The position numbers and the translations under genes were made by a program. Below, one piece after another: positions 22,482-32,320 of a stretch of 64,000 nucleotides of DNA. Within the stretch, counting starts at the first letter, position 1, and every line of letters starts with the position of its first letter. This DNA is from Acetobacter farinalis (GTDB lineage Bacteria; Pseudomonadota; Alphaproteobacteria; Acetobacterales; Acetobacteraceae): positions 682,001 through 746,000 of the forward strand of contig NZ_WOTF01000001.1 of NCBI RefSeq assembly GCF_011516935.1, given 5' to 3'. A model generated the notes under the pieces. It worked only from the letters and a program-made list of their open reading frames with translations, searched no databases and had not been told where the DNA came from.

Positions 22482-23591
22482 TTATCCGAGAAATTCACCC
22501 TGTTTTAGTGTTACAAACCGTGCCTGAGGCCGTAAGTCCGCAAAAGGCACTTCATCTGTGCCTGTCAGGATCACCGTGGCGCGGAAATCCTGAACAATTT
22601 CCAGCAGGGAACCACGCCGGACGTGGTCCAGATGCACCAGAGGTTCATCCAGCAGCAGGACTGGCGGTGTGCCGCGATAATCCTCAACCAGTCTGGCATG
22701 CGCCAGCACCACGCCCATCAGAAGGGTTTTCTGCTGGCCGGTGCTGGCTGTGGCGGCCGGAAGGCCTGTCCGCAGGTCTGAAAGGCGGAAATCCGTGCGG
22801 TGCACGCCAAAGGTGGCGCGCCCACGGTCCCTGTCTTGCTGGCGGTTGGCGGCAAGCTGGTCCCGCAGCCAGTCTTCCACACTCAGGGCGGGAGCATGCT
22901 CAAGCTGGTTTCCCACATCGCACAAGACCGCCACATCCACACTCGGGAAGGCCCCAAGGCTGGAGCGGGCGAAAAGACAGAGCTGCTGAACCATTTCTCT
23001 TCGGCCCGCGGCAATCGCCACGCCATGCCGCGCCATGGAGGCTTCCAGCCCGGCCAGCCAGGAGGCTTCCGAAAAACGGGTTTGCAGCAGGCGGTTCCGC
23101 TGCGTCATGGCTCGCTCGTAAGCAATCAGTTCGCGGGCGTGGTGGGGTGTCACCGCCATGACGAGCCGGTCCAGAAAGCGGCGGCGGCCTGAGGTGCCCT
23201 CGCTGAACAGCCGGTCCATCTGTGGTGTGATCCAGACCGCGGAGAGCGTATCCTCCAGAGCGTCACGGTTGCGGATCTGCTGGCCATTCAGCAGGAAAAC
23301 CCGGCGTGCGGCCTCCCCCTCCCCGGTCAGGCCGGTTCCGAGTTCCAGACTATCCTGATCAAACGTGAAGCGTGCTGAAATGCCCCAGTTCGCCGCATTG
23401 TTGCGGCCCAGTTGCGCCAGCGGCGCGCCGCGTAATCCCCTGCCGGGTGTCAGCAGGGAGAGAGATTCCAGAAGGTTGGTCTTGCCGCTGCCGTTCTCGC
23501 CGGTCAGCACCACAAGAGACGCCTCTGGTGACCACACCAGACGCTCGTAATTACGAAAATCGGAAAGAGTCAGTTTGAGAAGCTGAGCCAC
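22482..23591 (-). CDS. recF: DNA replication and repair protein RecF
   Basis: A 369-residue SMC-like ATPase that helps load RecA at single-stranded gaps. LTLSDFRNYERL starts the protein, Walker A is GENGSGKTNLLESL near residue 31, the signature region is TASTGQQKTLLMG, and Walker B is PPVLLLDEPLVHLD. The usual family 'LSQG' becomes a TGQQK form, as in many alphaproteobacteria. It lies between dnaN and gyrB, about 100 bases from each. Confidence 0.95.
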   Translation of the reverse strand: MAQLLKLTLSDFRNYERLVWSPEASLVVLTGENGSGKTNLLESLSLLTPGRGLRGAPLAQLGRNNAANWGISARFTFDQDSLELGTGLTGEGEAARRVFLLNGQQIRNRDALEDTLSAVWITPQMDRLFSEGTSGRRRFLDRLVMAVTPHHARELIAYERAMTQRNRLLQTRFSEASWLAGLEASMARHGVAIAAGRREMVQQLCLFARSSLGAFPSVDVAVLCDVGNQLEHAPALSVEDWLRDQLAANRQQDRDRGRATFGVHRTDFRLSDLRTGLPAATASTGQQKTLLMGVVLAHARLVEDYRGTPPVLLLDEPLVHLDHVRRGSLLEIVQDFRATVILTGTDEVPFADLRPQARFVTLKQGEFLG

Positions 23592-23693
23592 AATCTATCC
23601 GATGACACCACCGGGTTTGTGCCCGTCCGGCAAAGCCATGCCCCGTATCCTGTCTTGCGATAAGCGGATGGTGGGCATGGCGGCAGGTAGATT

Positions 23694-24818
23694 TTAAACG
23701 CGCATGGGCATCAGCACATACAGTGCTGATGGGCTGTGCACATCGCGCACGATGGTGGGGGCGGCGCTGTCAGAGAACGCGAATTCAACGTCCTTTTCCA
23801 CCTGATCGGTAATGTCGTTCAGGTAGCGGGCCTGAAAGCCGATTTCCAGAGCTTCGGCAGTATAGGAAATGCGGCTGTCATCCAGCTCTTCCGTTGCCAT
23901 CCCCTGCTCTGCACTGCTGGCTGAGAGTGTCAGCAGGCCGGGTTCCAGCGCCAGCTTCACAGGGCGCGAACGCTCCTGGCTGATTGCCGCGACACGCGCC
24001 ACGGCATCGGAGAAGTCTTTCTTGCCAACCCGCAGGATGCGCGTGTTGTTATTGGGAATAACGCGGTCATATTCCGGGAATGTCCCGTCAATCAGCTTGG
24101 AGGTCAGCATGACCGGCCCAGCCGTGAACTGCACACGCGTTTCCGAAAGGGCGACTTCAATTTCTTCCGGAGCTTCATCAATCAGCTTGCGCAGTTCCGC
24201 CACGGTTTTACGCGGGATAATCACGCCAGGCATGGTTTCGGCCCCGGCGGGAAGCGCGGTTTCCACACGTGCCAGACGGTGCCCGTCTGTCGCTACGGCG
24301 CGGAGCAGCTTGCCCGCTTCGGTATCTGCCGCATGGAAGAAAATGCCGTTCAGGTAGTAGCGCGTTTCTTCGGTGGAAATGGCAAAGCGAGTCCGGTCGA
24401 TCAGGGAGCGCAGTGCGGCTGAACCAACCTTGAAGCGGCATGGCAGGTCGCCTGTGCCCATGGACGGAAAATCATCCACACTCAGGACATTGAGGCGCGT
24501 TGAATACCGGTCTGCCCGCAGATGCAGGGGGCCGCTCGCATCAGCCTGATCCAGCTCCACCTCAACGCTGTCCGGCAGTTTGCGGACAATTTCATAGAGC
24601 ACGGAGGCCGGAACTGTGGTGGCGCCATCCCGCTTGATGATGGCCGGAATCTCTTCCACCACCTCGATTTCCATATCGGTCGCCTTCAGGCTCAGGCGTC
24701 CGTCAGCAGCCTGAATCAGAACGTTGGCAAGGATGGGGATGGTGTTACGCTTTTCAGCGACACTCTGGATGTGTGCCAAAGCTTTGAGCAGTATTGCGCG
24801 CTCAGCTGAAAACTTCAT
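23694..24818 (-). CDS. dnaN: DNA polymerase III beta subunit (sliding clamp)
   Basis: A 374-residue beta clamp with three clamp domains of about 125 residues. MKFSAERAILLKALAHIQSV, the ATDMEIEV block near residue 58, VATDGHRLA in the middle domain and the final YVLMPMRV (the family ends in a MPMR-type tail) identify it. It tethers the replicative polymerase to DNA. It is downstream of dnaA with a gap of about 140 bases. Confidence 0.96.
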   Translation of the reverse strand: MKFSAERAILLKALAHIQSVAEKRNTIPILANVLIQAADGRLSLKATDMEIEVVEEIPAIIKRDGATTVPASVLYEIVRKLPDSVEVELDQADASGPLHLRADRYSTRLNVLSVDDFPSMGTGDLPCRFKVGSAALRSLIDRTRFAISTEETRYYLNGIFFHAADTEAGKLLRAVATDGHRLARVETALPAGAETMPGVIIPRKTVAELRKLIDEAPEEIEVALSETRVQFTAGPVMLTSKLIDGTFPEYDRVIPNNNTRILRVGKKDFSDAVARVAAISQERSRPVKLALEPGLLTLSASSAEQGMATEELDDSRISYTAEALEIGFQARYLNDITDQVEKDVEFAFSDSAAPTIVRDVHSPSALYVLMPMRV

Positions 24819-24960
24819 CTTTGCCTCTTTCCTGCATGACCGGCCCCACGCAGGAATACAGGCGGGCCGGGTTCTATCCTGTTGAAAACTAACAGCGGTA
24901 ACGGCGCAGTCAATCTTTGAGTGCCTGCTTCCCCTGCGCGAGGCAGCAGGCCCCCGGGTT

Positions 24961-26400
24961 TCAGCTTTCCAGCATCCGGCGCATCAGCTCGACATCTTCA
25001 GCAAAAGCGGGGTCACGCTCCATCAGTTCCGCCACGCGTGAGACGGCGTGCATGACGGTGGTGTGATCCCGGTTTCCGAATTTCCGGCCGATTTCGGGCA
25101 GAGACCGGCTGGTAAGCTGTTTTGCCAGATACATGGCGACCTGCCTTGGCCGCGCCACGGCGCGGGCACGGCGGGCGGAGGACATATCCGTGAGGCGGAT
25201 ATTCCAGTGCTCGGCCACTTTCTTCTGGATTTCCTCAATCGTCACGCGGCGATCATGCGCCTTGAGGATGTCGTGCAGAACATCCTGCGTGGCTTCCAGC
25301 GTGACCGGACGCCCGAACAGGTTGGCATGGGCAATCAGACGATTGAGAGCGCCTTCAAGCTCACGCACGTTGGACGTGATCTTGTGGGCCAGAAATTCCA
25401 GAACCTTGGCCGGAACAACCACGCCGGATGCCGCAGCCTTGGCTTCCAGAATGGAAATGCGCAGCTCAAATGTGGTGGCGTGAATATCCGCCACCATGCC
25501 GCAGCCCAGCCGGGTGCGCAGGCGGTCTTCCAGCCCGGAAAGGTCTGAGGGAGATTTGTCGGCAGACACCACAATCTGCCGCCCGGCATCCACCAGCGCG
25601 TTAAAGGTATGGAAGAACTCTTCCTGCGTGTTGTCTTTGCCGATCAGGAACTGGAGATCGTCAATCATCAGGACATCCACGGAGCGGAGCTGCTCCTTGA
25701 ATTCCATGGTGGATTGAGAGCGAATGGCCGCAATGAAGCGATACATGAACTTTTCAGCGGACATATATGCAACAGAGACATTGCCGCGCTGCACCAGCTC
25801 CGCGCCGATGGCATGCATCAGGTGGGTTTTGCCCAACCCCACGCCGCCATACAGAAAGAGCGGATTGAACCCGACGCTTGAAGGCTTTTCCGCCACACGG
25901 CGGGCGCAGGCATAGGCGAATTCGTTCGGTTTACCCACCACAAACGTATCAAACGTAAAGCGGGTATCAAGAGCCGTAACAAGATCGCTCCGCACTTCCG
26001 GTGCATTGCGGGGTGCCTCTTCCGCCTCGACACCCTGAGGAGCCGCCACAACTGCGGAGGTATCACTCTCAAGAACCAGTGCGGGAGCCGAAGGGTCACC
26101 GGGGCGGGCAACCTGAAGTTCCACCCGGCGGATGGAAGGCAGAACCTGATTCCACAGTTCGCTCAGCCGGTCGCCATACTGGCTGCGCACCCAGTCACGC
26201 AGAAAGCGGGTGGGCAGGAGGAGTGTAATCTCATCACCATCCACCGGGCCCAGGGCAATCTTGGTCAGCCAGGTGCGGTATTCAACCTCCCCGACTTCGC
26301 CTTTCAGTCTTGAACAGATCTGTAACCACGATTCCTCAAGCGCCTTGCCATCTTCAAGATGGGGGGAAGCCCTTTCGTCATCGTCCACTCCGATTGTCAT
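24961..26400 (-). CDS. dnaA: Chromosomal replication initiator DnaA
   Basis: A 479-residue AAA+ initiator. The N-terminal helicase-interaction domain covers about 1-95. A variable linker precedes FTFDTFVVGKPNEFAYACAR. Walker A is GGVGLGKTHLMHAIG and Walker B is VLMIDDLQFLIGKDNTQEEFF. The C-terminal DNA-binding helix-turn-helix has the DnaA signature FGNRDHTTVMHAVSRV. It opens the origin after binding DnaA boxes. rpsT lies upstream on the same strand, as in Caulobacter and other alphaproteobacteria. Confidence 0.97.
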   Translation of the reverse strand: MTIGVDDDERASPHLEDGKALEESWLQICSRLKGEVGEVEYRTWLTKIALGPVDGDEITLLLPTRFLRDWVRSQYGDRLSELWNQVLPSIRRVELQVARPGDPSAPALVLESDTSAVVAAPQGVEAEEAPRNAPEVRSDLVTALDTRFTFDTFVVGKPNEFAYACARRVAEKPSSVGFNPLFLYGGVGLGKTHLMHAIGAELVQRGNVSVAYMSAEKFMYRFIAAIRSQSTMEFKEQLRSVDVLMIDDLQFLIGKDNTQEEFFHTFNALVDAGRQIVVSADKSPSDLSGLEDRLRTRLGCGMVADIHATTFELRISILEAKAAASGVVVPAKVLEFLAHKITSNVRELEGALNRLIAHANLFGRPVTLEATQDVLHDILKAHDRRVTIEEIQKKVAEHWNIRLTDMSSARRARAVARPRQVAMYLAKQLTSRSLPEIGRKFGNRDHTTVMHAVSRVAELMERDPAFAEDVELMRRMLES

Positions 26401-26734
26401 CTGCGCTCCCGAGCGGTCATAGAACGCGGCCTTCCGCGCGTGATTTCCGATAATGGCATCGCTTGCGCGACAGCCAGACAGCCGGGCGTCCGGCAGGTCT
26501 CACGCCCGCCAGAAAAGGCGGCGCAGGAGCGCAGTAAAGCGCGCTTTCCCGCAGCGGAGACTATCTCCCAGAACTAAAGCACGACCGAGGGATGAGCAAT
26601 GAAAATCTCTGGCTCCGGCCCTCATTTCCGCATGCCATGCCGAGGGCTGCACAAAGCAAAGCCGAACCACCCCAAGATGATTCGGCTTTACAAAAACGCA
26701 TGCTTCAAATGGCTGCTGACGCAGCCTGAAGGTC
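26401..26734. other. Intergenic region between rpsT and dnaA (334 bp)
   Basis: No gene seen. This stretch must contain the dnaA promoter and leader on the minus strand and the rpsT terminator-like hairpin at 26658-26689. I looked for clusters of TTATCCACA-type DnaA boxes here and saw none close to consensus. The GC content stays high except near the hairpin, so it does not look like an origin unwinding element. Confidence 0.6.
26658..26689 (-). terminator. Terminator-like hairpin after rpsT
   Basis: AAAGCCGAA and TTCGGCTTT form a 9-bp stem with a 14-base loop about 45 bases after the rpsT stop. On the minus strand it is followed by TTTGCTTTG-like sequence, a weak T tract. Confidence 0.6.
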
Positions 26735-27004
26735 TCAGGCGCTTGCCAGAGACTTCACGCGAGCAGAGAGGCGGGAAATTTTGCGTGCAACCGTGTTGGC
26801 ATGCACAACGCCCTTGATCACGCCGCGCTGCAGTTCAGGCTGGGCAACACGGAGCGCTTCACGCGCTTCATCATGATTGCCAGAGGCAATTGCAGTTTCG
26901 ACCTTCTTGATAAAGGTGCGCATACGAGACTTGCGGGCTGTGTTACGAGCAGTCCGCTTCGCGGTCTGCCGGATGCGCTTACGCGCTGAAGCGATATTCG
27001 CCAT
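26735..27004 (-). CDS. rpsT: 30S ribosomal protein S20
   Basis: An 89-residue basic protein starting [17 protein letters not shown], with [16 protein letters not shown] and the C-terminal [15 protein letters not shown] block. It binds 16S rRNA in the small subunit. The ATG at 27004 is the family start; an in-frame upstream start at 27025 adds seven unrelated residues. Upstream, toward mutM, lie two near-consensus DnaA boxes. Confidence 0.97.
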   Translation of the reverse strand: MANIASARKRIRQTAKRTARNTARKSRMRTFIKKVETAIASGNHDEAREALRVAQPELQRGVIKGVVHANTVARKISRLSARVKSLASA

Positions 27005-27081
27005 AGTTTCTATTCTATCCAGCACAAAAAATGAGGAGCCACCCGAGAACGCCGGGCTGGCTGCAAAGAGTAGCGGTGCTG

Positions 27082-27102
27082 TAATCCACAGCAGTATCCA
27101 CA
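27082..27102 (+). promoter_or_regulatory. Pair of near-consensus DnaA boxes upstream of rpsT
   Basis: TAATCCACA (27082-27090) and GTATCCACA (27094-27102) each differ from TTATCCACA at one base, are on the same strand, and start 12 bases apart. They lie in the 130-bp rpsT-mutM gap, next to an AT-richer stretch. They may regulate rpsT-dnaA or be part of an origin; both are inference. Confidence 0.35.
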
Positions 27103-27134
27103 GTCAAGTCAGTTCCCTCGTTATTGAAGGAATT

Positions 27135-27974
27135 TTACCTTATTTTCTGCTGCAACGGGCAGAAAAAGGTCGAACGGCCCGCCTGTGTGAGGTGCGCCAC
27201 CCCCGTGCAGGCCGGGAGACCGGGGCAGTCCGGGCAGGGTTCTCCCTTTTTGCCGTAAACGCGCCAGGCATGCTGAAAATAGCCCAGACTGCCTTCCGGG
27301 CGCACGTAGTCTTTCAGGCTGGAACCGCCTGCGGCGATGGCTTCTGTCAGAACAGCCCGGATGGCGCGCACCAGACCGCTTATCTCCCGGGGCTTCAGGC
27401 TGCCGGAAGCGGTCTGCGGATGAGTGCCCGCCCGGAAAAGGGCCTCGCACACATAAATATTGCCAAGCCCGGAAACTGTTTTCTGGTCAAGCAGCACGGT
27501 TTTGACCGGGGCTTTCCGCCCCTTGAAGGCAGCCTGAAGCACGGCGCTGGTAAAGGCAGGCTCAAGCGGTTCCGGCCCCATGCCGGCCAGAAATTTATAG
27601 TCGTCTTCCTGCGCTGTGGGGATGAGGTCCAGCATGCCAAAGCGGCGCGGATCAACAAAGCCACAGCGGCGCCCATCAGCGGTGATGAAAATGACGTGCT
27701 CATGCGGTGCCGGGGTGGCGGGAGAATCGAGAACAATGCGGCCCGACATGCCCAGATGCAGCACAATCGACAGATTATTCGACAGACGGATAAGAATATA
27801 TTTTCCGCGGCGGCGGAAGCCGGTGATGGTCTGTCCAGACACGCATTGGCGAAAATCGGCAGGAATCTGCCATCGCAGATCGTGTCGATGGAGAATGACA
27901 TCGCTGATAACATGGTCTTGCAGAGCGCTCTGCATGCCACGCATCACGGTTTCGACTTCAGGGAGTTCCGGCAT
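27135..27974 (-). CDS. mutM: Formamidopyrimidine-DNA glycosylase (zinc finger altered)
   Basis: A 279-residue Fpg/MutM, which removes 8-oxoguanine and cuts the resulting abasic site. [13 protein letters not shown] supplies the catalytic N-terminal Pro and Glu. [11 protein letters not shown] holds the conserved Lys, LHLGMSGR and [10 protein letters not shown] follow, and [16 protein letters not shown] is the helix-two-turn-helix. The C-terminal zinc finger starts normally (CPDC) but ends FFCPLQQ, where most members have CPxCQ, so the fourth Cys ligand is replaced; an additional Cys in PGLPAC might compensate. It is divergent from ubiE with only 29 bases between starts. Confidence 0.94.
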   Translation of the reverse strand: MPELPEVETVMRGMQSALQDHVISDVILHRHDLRWQIPADFRQCVSGQTITGFRRRGKYILIRLSNNLSIVLHLGMSGRIVLDSPATPAPHEHVIFITADGRRCGFVDPRRFGMLDLIPTAQEDDYKFLAGMGPEPLEPAFTSAVLQAAFKGRKAPVKTVLLDQKTVSGLGNIYVCEALFRAGTHPQTASGSLKPREISGLVRAIRAVLTEAIAAGGSSLKDYVRPEGSLGYFQHAWRVYGKKGEPCPDCPGLPACTGVAHLTQAGRSTFFCPLQQKIR

Positions 27975-28003
27975 GACTGCAAAGCAGGGTATAGGGTAAC
28001 ACC

Positions 28004-28789
28004 ATGACCGACAATAGCTTTGCGCCCTCCCCCGCCTCTTCCGCTGCGCAGCAGGAGGAAGAAACCGATTTCGGCTTCCGTTCCGTCAGGAAGGAAGAAA
28101 AGAAACCCCTCGTCCGCGCCGTGTTTGACAGCGTTGCGGGCAAGTACGACATCATGAACGATCTGATGTCTCTGGGGATTCACCGCGTCTGGAAACGGAT
28201 TTTTGTCACGGAGCTGGGGCCTCAGCCCGGCCTGTCCCTGCTTGATCTGGCAGGTGGTACGGGTGACATCAGCTTCGGATGGTTGCAGGGCGGCGGTGGC
28301 CCCACCATCATGACCGATATTAATGCCAGCATGCTCTCTGTAGGGCGGGATCGTGCTCTGGGCCGGGGGGTTGTGTCAGACCTCTCCTTCGCAGTGGTGG
28401 ATGCCGAGGCAATTCCTCTGAAGGATATGTCGGTTGATCGTGTCTCCATTGCGTTTGGTCTGAGAAACTGCACTGATAAAATGGCCGTTATCCGCGAAGC
28501 ACGGCGCGTGCTGCGTCCGGGTGGCCGCTTCATGTGCCTCGAGTTCTCACGTGTTCAGGTTGCGGCGCTGGCCCCGATCTATGATGCCTGGTCCTTCAAG
28601 GTTCTGCCCGTTATGGGCAGCATGGTGGCGGGTGATCGGGAGAGCTATCAGTATCTGGCGGAAAGTATCCGCACCTTCCCGGATCAGGAAACGCTGGCCA
28701 ACATGTTCCGTGAAGCTGGCCTCTCTCATGTCCGGTATCAGTCTCTGTCTGGCGGAATTGCCGCCATTCACTCAGGCTGGCGTCTCTGA
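28004..28789 (+). CDS. ubiE: Ubiquinone biosynthesis C-methyltransferase UbiE
   Basis: A 261-residue SAM methyltransferase. [20 protein letters not shown] is the UbiE start block, [13 protein letters not shown] the SAM-binding motif near residue 85, and FGLRNCTD a second signature; the end [15 protein letters not shown] is typical. It methylates the 2-polyprenyl-6-methoxybenzoquinol ring in ubiquinone synthesis. In many alphaproteobacteria ubiB follows; here coaBC begins 6 bases later. Confidence 0.95.
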   Translation: MTDNSFAPSPASSAAQQEEETDFGFRSVRKEEKKPLVRAVFDSVAGKYDIMNDLMSLGIHRVWKRIFVTELGPQPGLSLLDLAGGTGDISFGWLQGGGGPTIMTDINASMLSVGRDRALGRGVVSDLSFAVVDAEAIPLKDMSVDRVSIAFGLRNCTDKMAVIREARRVLRPGGRFMCLEFSRVQVAALAPIYDAWSFKVLPVMGSMVAGDRESYQYLAESIRTFPDQETLANMFREAGLSHVRYQSLSGGIAAIHSGWRL

Positions 28790-28795
28790 GGGCAC

Positions 28796-30037
28796 ATGGC
28801 AGGGTCTGGCACATCTCGCACGGTTCTGCTGATTGTCAGCGGGAGTATTGCCGCCTTCAAGGCGCCTGAGCTTGTCCGCCTGCTGGGGGCGGATGGCATT
28901 CAGGTGCGCTGTGTGCTGACACAGGGGGGAAGCCAGTTTGTCACGCCGCTCACGCTTCAGGCGCTGAGTGGCAATCCGGTGCATACGGACCTGTTTTCTC
29001 TCACGGCCGAGCAGGAAATGGGGCATATCGCGCTCTCGCGTTCAGCGGACCTTCTGCTCGTGTGCCCTGCATCGGCCAATCTTCTGGCGCGGATGGCGGG
29101 AGGGCTGGCTGATGATCTGGCCAGCACACTGCTTCTGGCAACCGATACCCCCGTTATGGTCGCACCCGGCATGAATGTGCGGATGTGGGAGCATGCTGCC
29201 ACACAGGCGAATATCCGGACTTTGAAAGAACGGGGTGTGCAGGTTCTCGGCCCAGTTTCCGGTCCGATGGCGTGTGGGGAATTCGGTCCGGGCCGCATGG
29301 TGGAGCCGACGGATGTGCGGGATTCTGTGCTTGCATTTTTCCGGCAGCAGGCACGGCAGGCAGGCCGTCTGGCGGGGAAATCCTTCCTTGTTACGGCGGG
29401 CCCCACGCATGAACCGTTGGACCCGGTGCGTTATCTGGCCAATCGTTCTTCAGGCAGACAGGGTTATGCTCTGGCCGAATCTCTGGCGGATCTTGGCGCG
29501 GATGTCACTCTGGTCAGCGGGCCGACGGGCCTGCGTGCGCCTGCTGGTGTTACCGTCTCCTTTTGTGAGACCGCGCGCCAGATGCGCGATCTGGCCCTGA
29601 ATGCGGTTCAGGCGCATCGGTTTGATGCCGCCATCTGCACTGCTGCCGTTGCTGACTGGCGTCCTGCTGTGATGCAGGACCAGAAAATAAAGAAAACCGG
29701 CAGGGATGATCAGCCAGCACCTCTGGCGCTGATCCCCAACCCGGATATTCTGGCCGAACTTTCAGAACTCTCCCCTTTCCGTCCCTCTCTTGTGGTGGGA
29801 TTTGCCGCGGAAACCGAGAAGGTGGAAGCCCACGCCCGCGCCAAGCTTGAGCGCAAGGGGTGTAACTGGATTGTGGCCAATGATGTCGGTGCGGGATCAG
29901 ATGTGATGGGAGGGCCGGACAATCAGGTTATTCTCATGACGCAGGATACCGTTGAACACTGGCCACGTCTGAGCAAGGAAGAAGTGGCCCGCAGACTTGC
30001 CATGACCCTTGCAGACTGGTTTTCTAAGGCTAACTGA
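28796..30037 (+). CDS. coaBC: Bifunctional phosphopantothenoylcysteine decarboxylase / synthetase
   Basis: A 413-residue CoaBC making 4'-phosphopantetheine for coenzyme A. The N-terminal flavin-dependent CoaC domain (1-185) has VSGSIAAFKAPELVR, the His block CPASANLLARMAGG, APGMNVRMWEH and the substrate clamp MACGEFGPGRM. The C-terminal CoaB domain (190-410) starts VTAGPTHEPLDPVRYLANRS and includes AAVADWRP and ADND-equivalent NWIVANDVG. It is in a probable operon with ubiE and dut. Confidence 0.95.
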   Translation: MAGSGTSRTVLLIVSGSIAAFKAPELVRLLGADGIQVRCVLTQGGSQFVTPLTLQALSGNPVHTDLFSLTAEQEMGHIALSRSADLLLVCPASANLLARMAGGLADDLASTLLLATDTPVMVAPGMNVRMWEHAATQANIRTLKERGVQVLGPVSGPMACGEFGPGRMVEPTDVRDSVLAFFRQQARQAGRLAGKSFLVTAGPTHEPLDPVRYLANRSSGRQGYALAESLADLGADVTLVSGPTGLRAPAGVTVSFCETARQMRDLALNAVQAHRFDAAICTAAVADWRPAVMQDQKIKKTGRDDQPAPLALIPNPDILAELSELSPFRPSLVVGFAAETEKVEAHARAKLERKGCNWIVANDVGAGSDVMGGPDNQVILMTQDTVEHWPRLSKEEVARRLAMTLADWFSKAN

Positions 30038-30070
30038 TTTTTTTATAGAAACTGACATATGGAGTGCCTG

Positions 30071-30550
30071 ATGCCCGCATCTGAATCCCGGATTGCCGGT
30101 CTGACAGTGCGGGTGCAGCGCCTGCCACACGGGCAGGACCTGCCCCTGCCATCTTATGCTACGGCAGGTGCAGCCGGTATGGATCTTCTGGCCGCCGTGC
30201 CGGAAGCGGTAACCCTTCAGCCCGGTGCTCGCGCCGTTATCCCCACAGGGCTGCGCATTGCACTGCCACCCGGGTATGAACTTCAGGTGCGGCCGCGTTC
30301 GGGCCTTGCCCTGAAGCACGGGATTATCGTCCCGAACTCTCCCGGTACCATTGATGAAGATTATCGTGGTGAAGTCGGCGTGATTATCCTTAACGCCGGT
30401 GATCAGCCTTTTACGGTCGAGCATGGAATGCGTATCGCGCAGGCCGTTATCGCGCCGGTTGACCGTGTGTCCTGGGCCGAGTGCGACAGTCTGGACGAAA
30501 CCGCCCGAGGGTCTGGCGGCTTTGGCAGTACCGGAACCGGCCTGCCATGA
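30071..30550 (+). CDS. dut: dUTP diphosphatase
   Basis: A 159-residue trimeric dUTPase that hydrolyses dUTP to dUMP and so keeps uracil out of DNA. Its five motifs are visible: [46 protein letters not shown] and the C-terminal [10 protein letters not shown] chose ATG 30071, with GGAG six bases upstream; an ATG at 30059 is possible. The stop overlaps the start of the ABC permease (ATGA). Confidence 0.95.
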   Translation: MPASESRIAGLTVRVQRLPHGQDLPLPSYATAGAAGMDLLAAVPEAVTLQPGARAVIPTGLRIALPPGYELQVRPRSGLALKHGIIVPNSPGTIDEDYRGEVGVIILNAGDQPFTVEHGMRIAQAVIAPVDRVSWAECDSLDETARGSGGFGSTGTGLP

Positions 30551-32304
30551 CGGCAGCTCGCACAGATTTTTCATATTCTTCCCAAAACTCGTCCACGCGC
30601 CTGCCATTCCGCCACCTGACTGCGGCGGATGCGGTTTTATCAATCTGTGTGGTCGGTCTGGCTGTTCTGGCTGGAACCAGCGTGGGGCCTCTTCTGGGGC
30701 CGCTTGTGCCCCCGGATCTGCCGCCTCTTCATCTCGGTCTCCTGTGGTTGCCGGACTATGCCCTGCGGACGTCCTTGCGGATGCTCGCGGCGCTGGCAGT
30801 CTCGCTGATCTTCACGTTTGCTTATGCGACGCTGGCGGCCAAAAGTCGGCGCGCAGCCCGGATTCTGGTGCCTTTGCTGGATATTTTCCAGTCCATTCCC
30901 GTTCTGGGTTTTCTGGCCTTCACCGTGACATTTTTTCTGGGGGTGTTTCCCGGGCAGGTGATGGGCGCTGAACTGGCGGCTGTGTTCACCGTTTTTACGT
31001 CTCAGGCGTGGAGAATGGCGTCTGGCATGTATCAGTCCCTGCGGAGCGTGCCTGCGGAACTTGAAGAAGCCGCACGCGGCTTCGGGCTGACGGCCTGGCA
31101 GAAATTCTGGCGGCTTGAAGTGCCTTGCGCCATCCCTGCTCTTGTCTGGAATGCCATGATGTCCATGGCCGGTGGCTGGTTCGTGCTTGTGTACGCAGAA
31201 GCCGTTACGGTGGGCAACAGGGCTATCATGGTGCCCGGCATCGGCTCCTATGTCGCCCTCGCGGCCCGGCAGCGTGATAGTCTGGCGGTGCTGGCTGGGC
31301 TTATCGCCATGCTGGCGGTCATTCTTGTTTATGAGCAGGTTCTGTTTCGCCCGCTGACTGTCTGGGCCTCGCGTTTCCGGCTGGAGACAGGTGTTCAGGA
31401 TGAAGGAATGGCAGAACCGTGGGTTTTGCGGGCGCTGCGTCGCACACGTATCCTGCGGGTCAGTATAGACGCCCTCCTCTCCGCCACAGGCAAAATCGGC
31501 TCCCTCCCCCTCGGCCGCCGGCAAGGCCGGGGCCAGAAGACACCCGCAGCGGCTTCAAACACGGTTTTGGAGTGTCTGTGGTGGGGTGTGCTGGGGCTGG
31601 TTTTCCTGTCCGCACTGGAGCAGACCCTGCGTTACGGCCTGAGCGCCTACACGGCTGGCCAGATCGGACATGTGGTGGTGGCAGGTTTTTATACGCTTCT
31701 GCGCGTGCTTGGCATGCTGTGTCTGGCCTCTCTCATCTGGGTGCCAGTCGGTGTCTGGCTGGGGCTTGATCCGGTGCGGGCTCGCCGCGCATACAAGATC
31801 GTGCAGTTTTGCGCAGCTTTCCCGGCCAACCTGTTTTTTCCTGTTGTCGCCGCAGGGGTTCTGTATTTCCATCTGTCACCAGACTTCTGGCTTACCCCTT
31901 TGGTGATGCTGGGTGCGCAATGGTACATCCTGTTCACTGTTATCGAGGGGGCATCTTCCTTCCCGCCTGCCTTGCTGGAAGTCGGGCAGAATTTTGAGGT
32001 GAAGGGGGCGCTCTGGTGGCGCAGGATTATCCTGCCGGGTATTATACCCTATTATCTGACCGGTGTTCTTGCTGCCTCGGGCGCTGCCTGGAATGCGGCT
32101 CTTGCCGCGGAATCTGTACAATGGGGCACCGAGACACTGAAGGCGCATGGTCTTGGCGCGTATATTGCGCAGTCCACCGCTGAGGGAAACATGAGTGACG
32201 TGGCACTGGGCGTTGTTGTGATGGCGCTGTTTGTGCTCATTCTGAACTGGCTGGTCTGGCGTCCACTTTCTGATTACGCCCACCGCCGCCTGAAATTGAG
32301 CTGA
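30547..32304 (+). CDS. Duplicated ABC transporter permease (NitT/TauT-like)
   Basis: A 585-residue permease made of two fused BPD_transp_1 domains. The first EAA loop is [21 protein letters not shown] near residue 175, interrupted only by the domain's own helices. The second is a degenerate [20 protein letters not shown] near residue 480. About twelve hydrophobic segments are visible. The family imports nitrate, sulfonates, taurine or bicarbonate-like anions; the substrate here cannot be read from sequence. It overlaps the dut stop and is followed 16 bases later by its ATPase. No periplasmic binding-protein gene is adjacent. Confidence 0.88.
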   Translation: MTAARTDFSYSSQNSSTRLPFRHLTAADAVLSICVVGLAVLAGTSVGPLLGPLVPPDLPPLHLGLLWLPDYALRTSLRMLAALAVSLIFTFAYATLAAKSRRAARILVPLLDIFQSIPVLGFLAFTVTFFLGVFPGQVMGAELAAVFTVFTSQAWRMASGMYQSLRSVPAELEEAARGFGLTAWQKFWRLEVPCAIPALVWNAMMSMAGGWFVLVYAEAVTVGNRAIMVPGIGSYVALAARQRDSLAVLAGLIAMLAVILVYEQVLFRPLTVWASRFRLETGVQDEGMAEPWVLRALRRTRILRVSIDALLSATGKIGSLPLGRRQGRGQKTPAAASNTVLECLWWGVLGLVFLSALEQTLRYGLSAYTAGQIGHVVVAGFYTLLRVLGMLCLASLIWVPVGVWLGLDPVRARRAYKIVQFCAAFPANLFFPVVAAGVLYFHLSPDFWLTPLVMLGAQWYILFTVIEGASSFPPALLEVGQNFEVKGALWWRRIILPGIIPYYLTGVLAASGAAWNAALAAESVQWGTETLKAHGLGAYIAQSTAEGNMSDVALGVVVMALFVLILNWLVWRPLSDYAHRRLKLS

Positions 32305-32320
32305 CAGGACAGCCCCGACC

